64,000 nt of DNA from Chryseobacterium sp. IHB B 17019 (GTDB lineage Bacteria > Bacteroidota > Bacteroidia > Flavobacteriales > Weeksellaceae), in assembly GCF_001456155.1 (NCBI RefSeq), contig NZ_CP013293.1, positions 682,001 to 746,000 of the forward strand, in the 5' to 3' direction. The translations under genes were made by a program, and so were the position numbers. Shown piece after piece: positions 20,692 through 29,814 of this stretch. The first letter of the stretch is position 1, and each line of letters opens with the position of its first letter. The notes beneath the pieces are model-generated. The model was not told the DNA's origin. It ran no database searches and worked only from the letters and a program-made list of their open reading frames with translations.

Positions 20692-22059
20692 ATGAAGAAT
20701 AATACCATAAAATTGATAATAAGTAGTTTACTGATGGGTTGCGCAGGAATTGTAACCGCGCAAAACCCCATCATTCAGACCGCCTATACTGCAGATCCTG
20801 CTCCGATGGTTTACAACGATCGATTATATGTTTACACGACGCACGATGAAGACGATTCTACATGGTTTACGATGAACAACTGGAAGGTATTTTCTACCAA
20901 TGATATGGTGAACTGGACAGATCATGGCGTGATTCTTTCCTACAACGATTTCGATTGGGCAAAACGTGATGCCTGGGCAGCGCAGTGTATCGAAAGAAAC
21001 GGAAAATTTTTTATGTATGTTCCGATGATCTCCAAAACCAATAATAAAGGTGCGATTGGAGTAGCGGTTGCCGATAGTCCGTTTGGGCCATTCCACGATC
21101 CGCTGGGAAAACCTTTAGTTCAGAGCGAATGGGGTGATATCGACCCAACAGTTTTTATTGATGATGATGGTCAGGCGCATATGTACTGGGGAAATCCGAA
21201 ACTTAAATATGTAAAGCTGAATGAAAATATGATTTCCTATTCCGGTGATATTGTTGAGGTTCCGATGACTGAAGAAGCTTTCGGCAAAAGAGAAGGAAAT
21301 CCCGAAAGACCTACCAAATATGAAGAAGGTCCGTGGCTGTACAAACGTAAAAATTTATATTATCTGTTCTGGCCGGGCGGTCCGCTTCCTGAATTTATAG
21401 GCTATTCGACGAGCAAAAGTGCACAAGGTCCGTGGAAATATGGCGGAATTATAATGCCTGCGGAAGGAAAATCCTTTACCAATCATCCCGGAGTGATTGA
21501 TTTCAGGGGTAAAACCTACTTTTTCTATCACAACGGCGCATTGCCGGGAGGAAGCGGATTCACAAGATCAGTAAGTGTTCAGGAGCTTAATTTCAATAAA
21601 GACGGTTCCATTTCATCTTTTAAAATGACCAACGGCATTATGAAAGCAATTGCAGCCATTAATCCTTATTCATTCAATCAGGCGGAAATGATTGCCTGGT
21701 CAGAGAATGTAAAATCGTATCAGAACAAAACGGCGGGCGTTTTCATCAAAGCAAAGAAAAACGGTGCTTACTCAAGTGTGAAAAATGTTGATTTCGGAAA
21801 AGACGGCGCAACGACTTTTTCTGCAAGAGTCGGAACTACACATAACAGCGGTGTCACCATGGATGTTCGTTTAGACAGTCTGGACGGACCAATTGCCGCA
21901 ACTGTAAAAGTTCCACTGACCGGTGGCGATGATCGTTTTGAAACGGTTACAGTTAACGTATCCAACAAAATTGCAGGCCTTCACAATCTTTATTTCGTCT
22001 TCAATGGTAAAGCGGAAAAAGATATCATGTTTCTTGATTATTGGTTGTTTTCAAAATAA
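20692..22059 (+). CDS. GH43 family arabinofuranosidase/xylosidase with C-terminal CBM6-like domain (paralogue)
   Basis: The protein has 455 residues, with a signal peptide to about VTAQ, a GH43 propeller and a CBM6-like module (from about [11 protein letters not shown]). Base Asp35 lies in TADPAPM, the modulating Asp in [14 protein letters not shown], and acid Glu212 in YEEGPW. It is collinear with the gene just upstream, sharing [17 protein letters not shown] and YTxHDEDD, but differs in the loop around [13 protein letters not shown], near the active site. That suggests divergence in side-chain preference after duplication. Confidence 0.9.
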   Translation: MKNNTIKLIISSLLMGCAGIVTAQNPIIQTAYTADPAPMVYNDRLYVYTTHDEDDSTWFTMNNWKVFSTNDMVNWTDHGVILSYNDFDWAKRDAWAAQCIERNGKFFMYVPMISKTNNKGAIGVAVADSPFGPFHDPLGKPLVQSEWGDIDPTVFIDDDGQAHMYWGNPKLKYVKLNENMISYSGDIVEVPMTEEAFGKREGNPERPTKYEEGPWLYKRKNLYYLFWPGGPLPEFIGYSTSKSAQGPWKYGGIIMPAEGKSFTNHPGVIDFRGKTYFFYHNGALPGGSGFTRSVSVQELNFNKDGSISSFKMTNGIMKAIAAINPYSFNQAEMIAWSENVKSYQNKTAGVFIKAKKNGAYSSVKNVDFGKDGATTFSARVGTTHNSGVTMDVRLDSLDGPIAATVKVPLTGGDDRFETVTVNVSNKIAGLHNLYFVFNGKAEKDIMFLDYWLFSK

Positions 22060-22066
22060 TTTTAAA

Positions 22067-24010
22067 ATGAAAAAAGTAACACTCGTATTTCTATTATTCA
22101 TAAGCTTCTGTCTTTTATCGGAAGTTAAAGCGCAGGTCACGGAAGTCTCCAGTCCGGACGGTAAGCTGAAGCTGAATGTATTTTCAGAAGGAGGAAAAGC
22201 AATGTACTCTGTAAGTTTTCAGGGAAAAACAATGCTCGACAAATCTCCGTTGGGACTGATCACTAATGAATCGGATTTTTCTAAGAATTTAAAATTCATC
22301 AACACTAAAAAGGATTTAATTTCCAAAAAGTACAGCAACGAAAAAATAAAAAAATCTGACATTGAGTATAAAGCGAATACGTTGACCGTCAATTTCATGA
22401 ATGCAGATCAGTTCAATATCGGAATTGAGTTTCAGATTAGTGATAATAATATTGCCTTCCGATATGATATTCCGCCAATGAAAGACCGTTTCAGCGCTGT
22501 TGTACAATCGGAAGTTACAGGATACAGGTTTCCAGCTCAGACTACAACATTCCTATCGCCCATGATGAAGCCGATGACTGGTTTTGCCCGAACAGCACCA
22601 AGCTACGAGAGCGGTTATAAAGCTGATGCGGAATTGGGGACGAAAGCCGATTACGGTTACGTTTTCCCCGGGCTTTTTCATATCGGAAACGAGGGCTGGG
22701 TTTTACTTTCGGAGACCGGAGTGAACAGTTTGTATTGTGCTTCTCATCTTGAAACCACTTCAGATAAAAATCTTTACCGAGTTGCTTATCCGGATACGGC
22801 AGAAAACAATGGTTTCGGAAGTTCGGGATCAGCGATTTCTCTTCCGGGAAAAACACCGTGGAGAACGATTACGATTGGAGATTCGTTGAAGCCTATTGTG
22901 GAAACTACCATTCCTTTTGATGTGGTAGAGCCGCTTTACGAGCCTTCACAGAAATATCAGTTTGGACGTTCTACCTGGAGCTGGATTCTATGGCAGGATA
23001 ACAGTATGAACTATGATGATCAAAGTCTGTTTATTGATTTGGCATCAAAACTCGGTTATGAATTCATTTTAATTGATGCGCTTTGGGATAAGAATATTGG
23101 GAAAGACAGGATGAAAGAACTCATTCAGTATGCAAAATCTAAAAATGTTGGAGTATTGCTTTGGTACAATTCCAACGGAGCCGCCAACGATGCGCCGATG
23201 GGACCGAGAAACAAAATGAGCAGTTCTGTCGAACGCAAAAAAGAAATGAAATGGCTGAAGGAATTTGGTGTAAAAGGCCTGAAAGTCGATTTCTTCGGAG
23301 GTGACAAACAGGAAACCATGCGTCTGTATGAAGATATTTTATCTGATGCCAACGATTTTGGTCTGACTATTATTTTCCACGGCGCCACTTTACCGAGAGG
23401 TTGGGAAGTAATGTACCCGAATTATGCAGGAAGTGAAGCCGTTTTAGCCTCAGAAATGCTTTATTTTTCAGAAGATGTCCGCAAGCAGGAAGCTTTTTTT
23501 GCCACCCTGCATCCGTTTATCAGAAATACGGTCGGAAGTATGGAATTTGGCGGAACTTTTCTCAATAGATTTTTAACGAAATCCAACAAGGATAAAAATA
23601 AAAGATTGACGACCGACGGATTTCAGTTAGCCACAGCCGTTCTTTTTCAGAATCCCATTCAGATGTTTGCGGTAATGCCGAACAATCTCACCGATGTTCC
23701 AAAATTCCAGCTTGATTTTATGAAAAGTATTCCGACGCTTTGGGATGAAACAATTTTCATCGACGGCTATCCAGGGAAATATTCGGTGATCGCAAGAAGA
23801 CATCAGGATCAATGGTACGTGGCAGGAGTGAATGCAGAAAAAACGGTGAAAAAATTGAAGATTAATCTCCCAATGTTAGTTAATAAAAATCTGGAATTAA
23901 TTAATGATGATAAAAATGAAGCCACGTTTAAAAAATCAGTTTCAGTCAATAAAAAAGGAGAGTTTGAAATTGAAATTCAGCCGAATGGAGGATTTGTGTT
24001 GACAAATTAA
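22067..24010 (+). CDS. GH97 family glycoside hydrolase, probable retaining alpha-galactosidase or alpha-glycosidase
   Basis: Starting at the ATG at 22067, seven bases after the previous stop, the protein has 647 residues and a good signal peptide (MKKVTLVFLLF, cut near VKAQ). An upstream in-frame start at 21923 would lie inside the CBM6 of the preceding gene and spoil the signal peptide. The N-terminal GH97 beta-sandwich is followed by a barrel with WSWILWQD, KVDFFGGDKQE and FHGATLPRGWE. Asp408 in KVDFF is in the position expected for the nucleophile of retaining GH97 enzymes. Alpha-galactosidase activity would supply galactose to galK/galT at 57-60 kb, but this is inference. Confidence 0.85.
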   Translation: MKKVTLVFLLFISFCLLSEVKAQVTEVSSPDGKLKLNVFSEGGKAMYSVSFQGKTMLDKSPLGLITNESDFSKNLKFINTKKDLISKKYSNEKIKKSDIEYKANTLTVNFMNADQFNIGIEFQISDNNIAFRYDIPPMKDRFSAVVQSEVTGYRFPAQTTTFLSPMMKPMTGFARTAPSYESGYKADAELGTKADYGYVFPGLFHIGNEGWVLLSETGVNSLYCASHLETTSDKNLYRVAYPDTAENNGFGSSGSAISLPGKTPWRTITIGDSLKPIVETTIPFDVVEPLYEPSQKYQFGRSTWSWILWQDNSMNYDDQSLFIDLASKLGYEFILIDALWDKNIGKDRMKELIQYAKSKNVGVLLWYNSNGAANDAPMGPRNKMSSSVERKKEMKWLKEFGVKGLKVDFFGGDKQETMRLYEDILSDANDFGLTIIFHGATLPRGWEVMYPNYAGSEAVLASEMLYFSEDVRKQEAFFATLHPFIRNTVGSMEFGGTFLNRFLTKSNKDKNKRLTTDGFQLATAVLFQNPIQMFAVMPNNLTDVPKFQLDFMKSIPTLWDETIFIDGYPGKYSVIARRHQDQWYVAGVNAEKTVKKLKINLPMLVNKNLELINDDKNEATFKKSVSVNKKGEFEIEIQPNGGFVLTN

Positions 24011-24024
24011 TGCAGGAATAATTT

Positions 24025-24115
24025 GGGCAGCTTTATCCGTCTTCCACTCCCGCTTTTTTGCTCGTCGTTCCTCCTCACAAAAAGAGCTCCGTTCAAGCCG
24101 GGCTGCGTGCAATTC
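24025..24115. repeat. Dispersed intergenic repeat A, copy 1
   Basis: The copy starts GGGCAGCTTTATCCGTCTTC and ends with GGGCTGCGTGCAATTC. It is nearly identical to the copies at 36745-36838 and 52139-52223. The middle can fold (a TTTTTTGC stretch opposite GCAAAAA-like bases). Like the other copies it is followed closely by a palindrome of the B family. Confidence 0.85.
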
Positions 24116-24136
24116 GCAACTGATAAATGTTAACTT

Positions 24137-24169
24137 AAACCTTATAGGTTTTCAAAACCTATAAGGTTT
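24137..24169. repeat. Palindromic repeat B, 16-bp perfect arms
   Basis: AAACCTTATAGGTTTT and its exact complement surround a single C. It belongs to the same family as the palindromes at 37677, 48680 and 52238, whose arms differ in sequence but still pair. It may act as a terminator or REP-like element between GH97 and GH115. Confidence 0.85.
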
Positions 24170-24193
24170 CAATAAGATAAAAAGATAAAGATT

Positions 24194-26722
24194 ATGAACA
24201 GATTAACGATACTATTTTTCTTTGTACTGTTGTTTGGTGCTTATTCTCATATAAAGGCAACCGAACGGTTTATCACAACAGAGAAGACTAACGAATCCAT
24301 TCTTCTGAAAGACAAATCAGTCAGCATTTCAATATTTACAAACAATAACATCGACGCAGGAATTATGAGAGCGGTCAAAAATCTGCAGTCTGATTTTGAG
24401 AAAGTCACGGGAACTCAGCCCACATTTTTAAATCAGATTTCCGGAATCAATTCTCCTTTAATTATCATCGGAACAGTCGGAACAAAATCGGTGATTGATG
24501 ATTTAATCAAACAGAAAAAGATCGATGGGAAATCATTAAACGGAAAAACAGAAAAGTACATCATCCAGAATGTAAGTAATCCGTTTCCGGGCGTTTCGGA
24601 AGCCATTGTGATAGCAGGTAGCGACAAGAGAGGAACCATTTACGGAATTTACGAAATGTCACAGCAGATTGGCGTTTCGCCCTGGAATTACTGGGCCGAT
24701 GTTCCGGTTGAAACGAAAGAAAATTTATATTTCAAAAAAGGAATTTATACCGATGGAGAACCCGCCGTAGAATACCGCGGAATTTTCCTGAATGACGAAG
24801 AACCTTCACTCGGAGGCTGGGCAAGAGCCACTTTTGGCGGGATTAATTCTAAGTTTTACGAAAAGGTTTTTGAACTGATCCTTCGTCTGAAAGGTAACTA
24901 TCTGTGGCCTGCCATGTGGGGGAAAGCATTTTACGACGATGATGCTTTGAGCGGACCATTAGCTAATGAAATGGGAATCGTAATGGGAACTTCACATCAC
25001 GAGCCGATGGCGCAGGCGCAGACCGACTGGCACCGGTATATCAAAAGAAATAACCTTCCGAATGTCTGGGATTATTCTAAAAACTCTAAAGTGTTGCAGG
25101 AATTCTGGAAAGCCGGAATTGTAAGAAGTAAAAACTGGGAAAAGCTGGTCACAGTGGGAATGCGTGGCGACGGCGATGAGGCGATGGGAGAGGGAACCAA
25201 TATTTCTTTGCTTGAAAACATCGTTAGAGATCAGCGCAAAATCATCCAGGATGTTACAGGTAAAAATCCAAGCAAAACGCCGCAGGTCTGGGCTTTGTAC
25301 AAAGAAGTCCAGGACTATTATGACAAAGGAATGAGAGTTCCGGATGATGTAATTCTATTGTTTTGTGATGACAACTGGGGCAATGTGAGAAAGCTTCCGG
25401 ATCTTTCAAAACCCTTGCATAAAGGCGGGTACGGAATGTATTATCACTTTGATTATGTGGGCGGGCCGAGAAATTCTAAATGGATCAATATCAGTCCGAT
25501 TCAACGGGTTTGGGAACAGATGAATCTTTCGTATGAGCATAAAGTGGATAAAGTTTGGGTAGTCAACGTGGGCGACTTAAAACCAATGGAATTCCCAATC
25601 AGCTTCTTTTTGGAAATGGCCTGGAATCCGAAACAGTTTAACTCTAAAAACCTTTTAGAATATACCGAAAAATGGGCTGCACAGCAGTTTGGAGAGAAAC
25701 ATTCAAAGGAAATTGCAAGAATGATTAACCTGTATGCAAAATACAATCGCAGAGTAACTCCGGAAACGCTTGACAGCAAAACATTCAGCCTTGAAAATTA
25801 TAATGAATTCGAAACGGTGCTGAACGATTACAGAGCGTTGGCGGTGGATGCATTACGTCTGAAAGACCAGATTCCTGCACAATATCAGGACGCCTATTAT
25901 CAGTTGGTTCTTTATCCGATCGATGCGTGCAGCAATTTATATGAAATGTATTATGCCGTGGCTAAAAATAAAGAGTTAGCTGCCAAAAAAGATATTCAGG
26001 CCAATGATTATGCAGATAAAGTGAAAGAATGTTTTGAAAGAAATGCTTATCTCGACAATAAATATAACAATGAAATTGCCCATGGAAAATGGACACATAT
26101 GATGGATCAGATGAAGATAGGTTACAAAGCATGGTTTGACGGAAAAGCAAATGTAATGCCTGAAGTGACTTATATTTCCGGGGCCGATGTACCGAAAGAG
26201 AAAGTATTTGCAGAAAAAAACGGCTATGTTTCTATTGAAGCGGAAAATTTTGCAAGAATGAGTAATTCAGGCAGGATTCATTGGGAAATTATTCCAGATT
26301 TCGGGAAGACAAAATCCGGGATCACTACTTTTCCACAGAATGCCTATCCGAAATCCGATGAAAACATTTACCTGGAATATGATATTAATTTTGAATCTAA
26401 AGGGAATTTTGAAGTTCAGCTCCTGTTGGCACCGACTTTAAATTTCAATCATAATAAAGGATTACGCTATGAAATTTCATTTGACGGAGGAAAACCGGAG
26501 ACCGTCAATTTCAACGGACACTACCGCGGAGAATTAGGAAAATGGCAGTCGGAACACATCATTAAATCAGTGACAAAACATCAGATTTCACAACCTGGGA
26601 AACATACGTTGAGATTCAGGGTGCTGGAACCGGGAATTGTTTTAGAGAAAATACTGATTGATACGGGAGGTCTTAAACCAAGTTATCTGGGAGCTCCTCA
26701 GAGTGATTATTCAGAAAAATAA
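24194..26722 (+). CDS. GH115 family xylan alpha-1,2-glucuronidase
   Basis: This 842-residue exported enzyme removes (4-O-methyl)glucuronate from internal and terminal xylose units of xylan. It has a signal peptide ending near IKA, an N-terminal alpha/beta domain, a catalytic barrel with YRGIFLNDEEPSLGGWA, YLWPAMWGKAF and GTSHHEPMAQAQTDW, and the sequence FCDDNWGNVRKLP, all typical of GH115. A C-terminal beta-sandwich (about 690-840) starts near NGYVSIEAENFARM. Length is as expected. It complements the GH67 enzyme at 54.7 kb, which generally acts on short oligosaccharide ends. Confidence 0.94.
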   Translation: MNRLTILFFFVLLFGAYSHIKATERFITTEKTNESILLKDKSVSISIFTNNNIDAGIMRAVKNLQSDFEKVTGTQPTFLNQISGINSPLIIIGTVGTKSVIDDLIKQKKIDGKSLNGKTEKYIIQNVSNPFPGVSEAIVIAGSDKRGTIYGIYEMSQQIGVSPWNYWADVPVETKENLYFKKGIYTDGEPAVEYRGIFLNDEEPSLGGWARATFGGINSKFYEKVFELILRLKGNYLWPAMWGKAFYDDDALSGPLANEMGIVMGTSHHEPMAQAQTDWHRYIKRNNLPNVWDYSKNSKVLQEFWKAGIVRSKNWEKLVTVGMRGDGDEAMGEGTNISLLENIVRDQRKIIQDVTGKNPSKTPQVWALYKEVQDYYDKGMRVPDDVILLFCDDNWGNVRKLPDLSKPLHKGGYGMYYHFDYVGGPRNSKWINISPIQRVWEQMNLSYEHKVDKVWVVNVGDLKPMEFPISFFLEMAWNPKQFNSKNLLEYTEKWAAQQFGEKHSKEIARMINLYAKYNRRVTPETLDSKTFSLENYNEFETVLNDYRALAVDALRLKDQIPAQYQDAYYQLVLYPIDACSNLYEMYYAVAKNKELAAKKDIQANDYADKVKECFERNAYLDNKYNNEIAHGKWTHMMDQMKIGYKAWFDGKANVMPEVTYISGADVPKEKVFAEKNGYVSIEAENFARMSNSGRIHWEIIPDFGKTKSGITTFPQNAYPKSDENIYLEYDINFESKGNFEVQLLLAPTLNFNHNKGLRYEISFDGGKPETVNFNGHYRGELGKWQSEHIIKSVTKHQISQPGKHTLRFRVLEPGIVLEKILIDTGGLKPSYLGAPQSDYSEK

Positions 26723-26868
26723 ATGAAGATGATAATTGTTGAAAATTAATGATTGTGAATCTAATGAAGGGATAATTTTCAGAAAAAGAAGCTGAAATAT
26801 TAATTAGCGATAACCTTAAACCTATTCATTAGACCCATTTAACATCACAAATTAAACAACTTATTACT

Positions 26869-29610
26869 ATGAAAAAAATCTTCAAATTAGTACTTGTAAT
26901 GATTACAGGTATTGCAGTTTCAGTACAGCTGAATGCACAAAATCTGCAGGCAAAAGTAAAGATTGACAAGAGTATTGCTTACCAGAAAATAACAGGTTTC
27001 GGTGGCTTTGTCTGCAGTCCGCAGTTTGGGTACAACCACATGACGACCACAGAAATACAGAAGCTTTGGGGCGCAGGCAGTGTAGCAGGATATAATATCA
27101 TGCGTCTTTATATTCCTGAACAAAGCAGCAACTGGAGTGCAGCCCTTGCGACAGCCCAGCTGGCAAAATCTATGGGACTTACCATATTCGCCAGCCCATG
27201 GACGATGCCTGCAGAATGGAAAACCAATAACCACGTGAACGCAGTATATACCGATCCAAACGGCGTACAGCAAGTCGGCTATCTTAAGCCGGAAAAATAT
27301 CAGGATTATGCCCTGTATCTCAACAGTTTTGTGACCTATTTGCAAAATAACGGTGTTGCACTGGATTATATTTCTATACAAAATGAGCCCGATGAAATGG
27401 CTCAGTATCAGGGTTGTATCTGGACACCGGCCCAAATTGCAAGCTTTGTTAAAAACTACGGTCAGCTTATCAACTGTAAGGTCATTGCGCCGGAAAGTGT
27501 AGGTTTTACGGATAATTATGCCAATGCCTTCTTAGATCCTCTGGTAATGGCAAATTTTGAAGTGTACGGAGGTCATCAGTACGGTTCCATGCAGTCTGTT
27601 TATAAGCAGTTTCAGAATCATAACAAAGAAATATGGCAGACAGAATATCTGATCAACTGGAATTCTCCCAGCAGCCAGACGCCAAGAGATTTTTTATGGG
27701 ATACCGATGGTTTCACGTTCGCAAAAAGTGTCAATAATGCGTTGCTTGGAAATGTAAATGCGTGGATTCATTACGCTTCAAAAAGATATTACGGACTGAT
27801 GGGAGACGGCTCATACGGAACCGTTGCCGGGGAAATGACCAAAAGAGGATATATTTTATCCCAATATGCTAAAAATACCACAGGCAAAACCAGAATTGAT
27901 GCAAAATGGGAAACCTCAACCGGAACGTTGGAAGGTTCTTCTTATATTTCGTTGGACGGCAACCAGATCACCCTTGTTGTTATCAATTCCTCTTCAAATA
28001 CCTATGATCTTAAAGTTGATCTGCCATTTTTTACGACTTCGGGAGTCCAGACCACCACGTCACAATCCTTGAATATGACTTCATCACCTTTTTCTTTCAG
28101 TACGGCGAGTTTTCGTCCGACGGTTCAGGTCAGCCCTTCCAGTGTAATGACTTTTGTTTTTAATAAAAGTGGCGACAGACCGTTATCATTAATGACGGGT
28201 GGTGATGTTCATTATAATAAAATTGAAACTCAGCTCCCGACCAATTCAGCATTTGGGACTAATTATCAGCTGAGCGGAAAAACGGTTACGTTCTATAATT
28301 CCACTCCGTTGATAAGCTCAAACACAGACGCCAACAGCGGATATTTAAATCTTGACGACCGTTACAATAAGTTAATTTTTCATGTATTAAACTATACAAC
28401 GAGCAACTTGCCGACTTCTTCCAATACGACATTATATTACGTTGATGCCAACGGAACGGTAAGAAATCATAATTATGGCAGTGTCGCATTTCCTGCACCG
28501 GGTTCGGGAAGTTTCAATCTGGTATTTGATATTTCCAGAGCAGTTCTTCCGTATGGCTGCAAAGGAATTATTGGACTTCGAAGCGGAAATTACAGCTCCA
28601 TTCTTACCCTCACGTTAGGTGATGTTTATTTCAATATAGGTAATGAGAGAGCGTCAAAATTTGCAGCGGCTTACTCGCTTACCGACAGTAATCTTATGGA
28701 TGCCCTGGAAAATGAATATTATACATCCGTAGATTTCAGAGATGTTACAGGAAACACATCGGCAGATACCTGGATTAATGCTTCTGCCAATCGTAACAGT
28801 ATTTTTTATGTGAACGGAAGTGTCAGCAATACTAATGTCAATGTAGTTTCAGGCAATTTCTGTCAAAATCTTAGTCTTTCTGATTTGGGTAAAGATTTTC
28901 AGGTACCTTTTGGTTTTACAGCAAATTCTGCTGCGTATACAAGAACCTTCAATGGATACGGAATCGTTATTTTACCTTTTCAGTCAGCCATTCCTTCGGG
29001 AACTACAGCATATACAATGCAGCCAAATTCAGGAAGTGTAATTTGTACTCAGATTTCTAATGGGGTTATTCCTGCGAATACTCCTGTGTTAATCAATGCT
29101 ACAGGAAGTAAAACATTCACAGGATCAGGCGCTGTATCTACACCAAAAGCAATTACAGTCAATCAGATAAATGGTGTTTATCAATCTATAAAAGTGGCCG
29201 CGGGAGGATATGTACTGAAAACAGAAAACGGTGTTACAGGATTTTATAAAGTAACAGCGGGCAATGAACCAACAGTCAATTCATTCCAGGGATATCTTAC
29301 TGAAAACAATACATATACGGATAATTTTCTTCCATTGAGCTTTGCTACATTGAAAGTTGATAATATAATGGCAGCGAAAAGGGATATTATTTTATATCCA
29401 AATCCAGCCAAAACCGAAATTTTTGTTGATTGGAAAGCGACTGATGCAGTTTATTTAATTATTGATGCAAAAGGAAGTACAGTTTCTTATAATACAAAAC
29501 TGACCAAGGGTAAAAACAGAATTGATATTTCAAAACTTCCTACAGGAGTATATTTTATTGAAATTTCCGGTTCAGGAGAAAACATTAAAACTAAATTTAT
29601 AAAACAATAA
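26869..29610 (+). CDS. GH30 family xylanase/glucuronoxylanase with T9SS C-terminal sorting domain
   Basis: The 913-residue secreted protein has a signal peptide (cut near LNAQ) and a GH30 barrel plus beta-domain (about 25-440). Acid/base Glu173 lies in IQNEPDE and nucleophile Glu259 in WQTEYL. Residues about 440-600 form an unassigned beta-rich region. Residues about 640-830 resemble a repeat module common in secreted Bacteroidota proteins (RTFNGYGIVILPF, ANTPVLINATG). The last 75 residues are a type A T9SS sorting domain (IILYPNPAKTEIFVDW, LPTGVYFIEI, KFIKQ). It is the only enzyme here with such a tail. A strong terminator follows. Similarity to GH30_8-type xylanases is inferred from the WTPAQI and EYLINW contexts. 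Confidence 0.9.
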   Translation: MKKIFKLVLVMITGIAVSVQLNAQNLQAKVKIDKSIAYQKITGFGGFVCSPQFGYNHMTTTEIQKLWGAGSVAGYNIMRLYIPEQSSNWSAALATAQLAKSMGLTIFASPWTMPAEWKTNNHVNAVYTDPNGVQQVGYLKPEKYQDYALYLNSFVTYLQNNGVALDYISIQNEPDEMAQYQGCIWTPAQIASFVKNYGQLINCKVIAPESVGFTDNYANAFLDPLVMANFEVYGGHQYGSMQSVYKQFQNHNKEIWQTEYLINWNSPSSQTPRDFLWDTDGFTFAKSVNNALLGNVNAWIHYASKRYYGLMGDGSYGTVAGEMTKRGYILSQYAKNTTGKTRIDAKWETSTGTLEGSSYISLDGNQITLVVINSSSNTYDLKVDLPFFTTSGVQTTTSQSLNMTSSPFSFSTASFRPTVQVSPSSVMTFVFNKSGDRPLSLMTGGDVHYNKIETQLPTNSAFGTNYQLSGKTVTFYNSTPLISSNTDANSGYLNLDDRYNKLIFHVLNYTTSNLPTSSNTTLYYVDANGTVRNHNYGSVAFPAPGSGSFNLVFDISRAVLPYGCKGIIGLRSGNYSSILTLTLGDVYFNIGNERASKFAAAYSLTDSNLMDALENEYYTSVDFRDVTGNTSADTWINASANRNSIFYVNGSVSNTNVNVVSGNFCQNLSLSDLGKDFQVPFGFTANSAAYTRTFNGYGIVILPFQSAIPSGTTAYTMQPNSGSVICTQISNGVIPANTPVLINATGSKTFTGSGAVSTPKAITVNQINGVYQSIKVAAGGYVLKTENGVTGFYKVTAGNEPTVNSFQGYLTENNTYTDNFLPLSFATLKVDNIMAAKRDIILYPNPAKTEIFVDWKATDAVYLIIDAKGSTVSYNTKLTKGKNRIDISKLPTGVYFIEISGSGENIKTKFIKQ

Positions 29611-29644
29611 TCTTAATCATATTTAATTAAAATTTGCTTTTAAT

Positions 29645-29677
29645 AAAGTTACCGGGTCATTCCGGTGACTTTTTTTC
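29645..29677 (+). terminator. Rho-independent terminator after GH30
   Basis: An 11-bp stem (AAAGTTACCGG with CCGGTGACTTT, one G-T pair) with a 6-base loop is followed directly by a run of T. It separates the GH30 transcript from the AraR-type promoter of the GH3 gene. Confidence 0.9.
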
Positions 29678-29693
29678 TTTATAACTTATAATT

Positions 29694-29712
29694 AAGTGTA
29701 ATATGTACATTT
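29694..29712. promoter_or_regulatory. Putative AraR operator upstream of GH3
   Basis: AAGTGT and ACATTT flank seven bases. The site ends 16 bases before a TATATTTG -7 box, so a bound regulator would cover the -33 region. The same spacing occurs upstream of araB. Confidence 0.75.
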
Positions 29713-29728
29713 ATTAAAAATAGAATCT

Positions 29729-29736
29729 TATATTTG
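29729..29736 (+). promoter_or_regulatory. Promoter -7 box TATATTTG of the GH3 gene
   Basis: TATATTTG fits TAnnTTTG and lies 78 bases before the GH3 start codon. About 43 bp including the operator are nearly identical to the araB promoter at 34661-34703. Confidence 0.7.
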
Positions 29737-29814
29737 TCTTTATCACATTGTAAAGAAATATTCGGTAATGATATTTAAGATAATTTAATTAAAATCTGCT
29801 TTAAAATCAATTAA

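Noticed and set aside
21923..22066. Upstream extension of the GH97 gene
   Set aside because: The extension lies within the CBM6 of the previous gene, and the ATG at 22067 gives a clean signal peptide.
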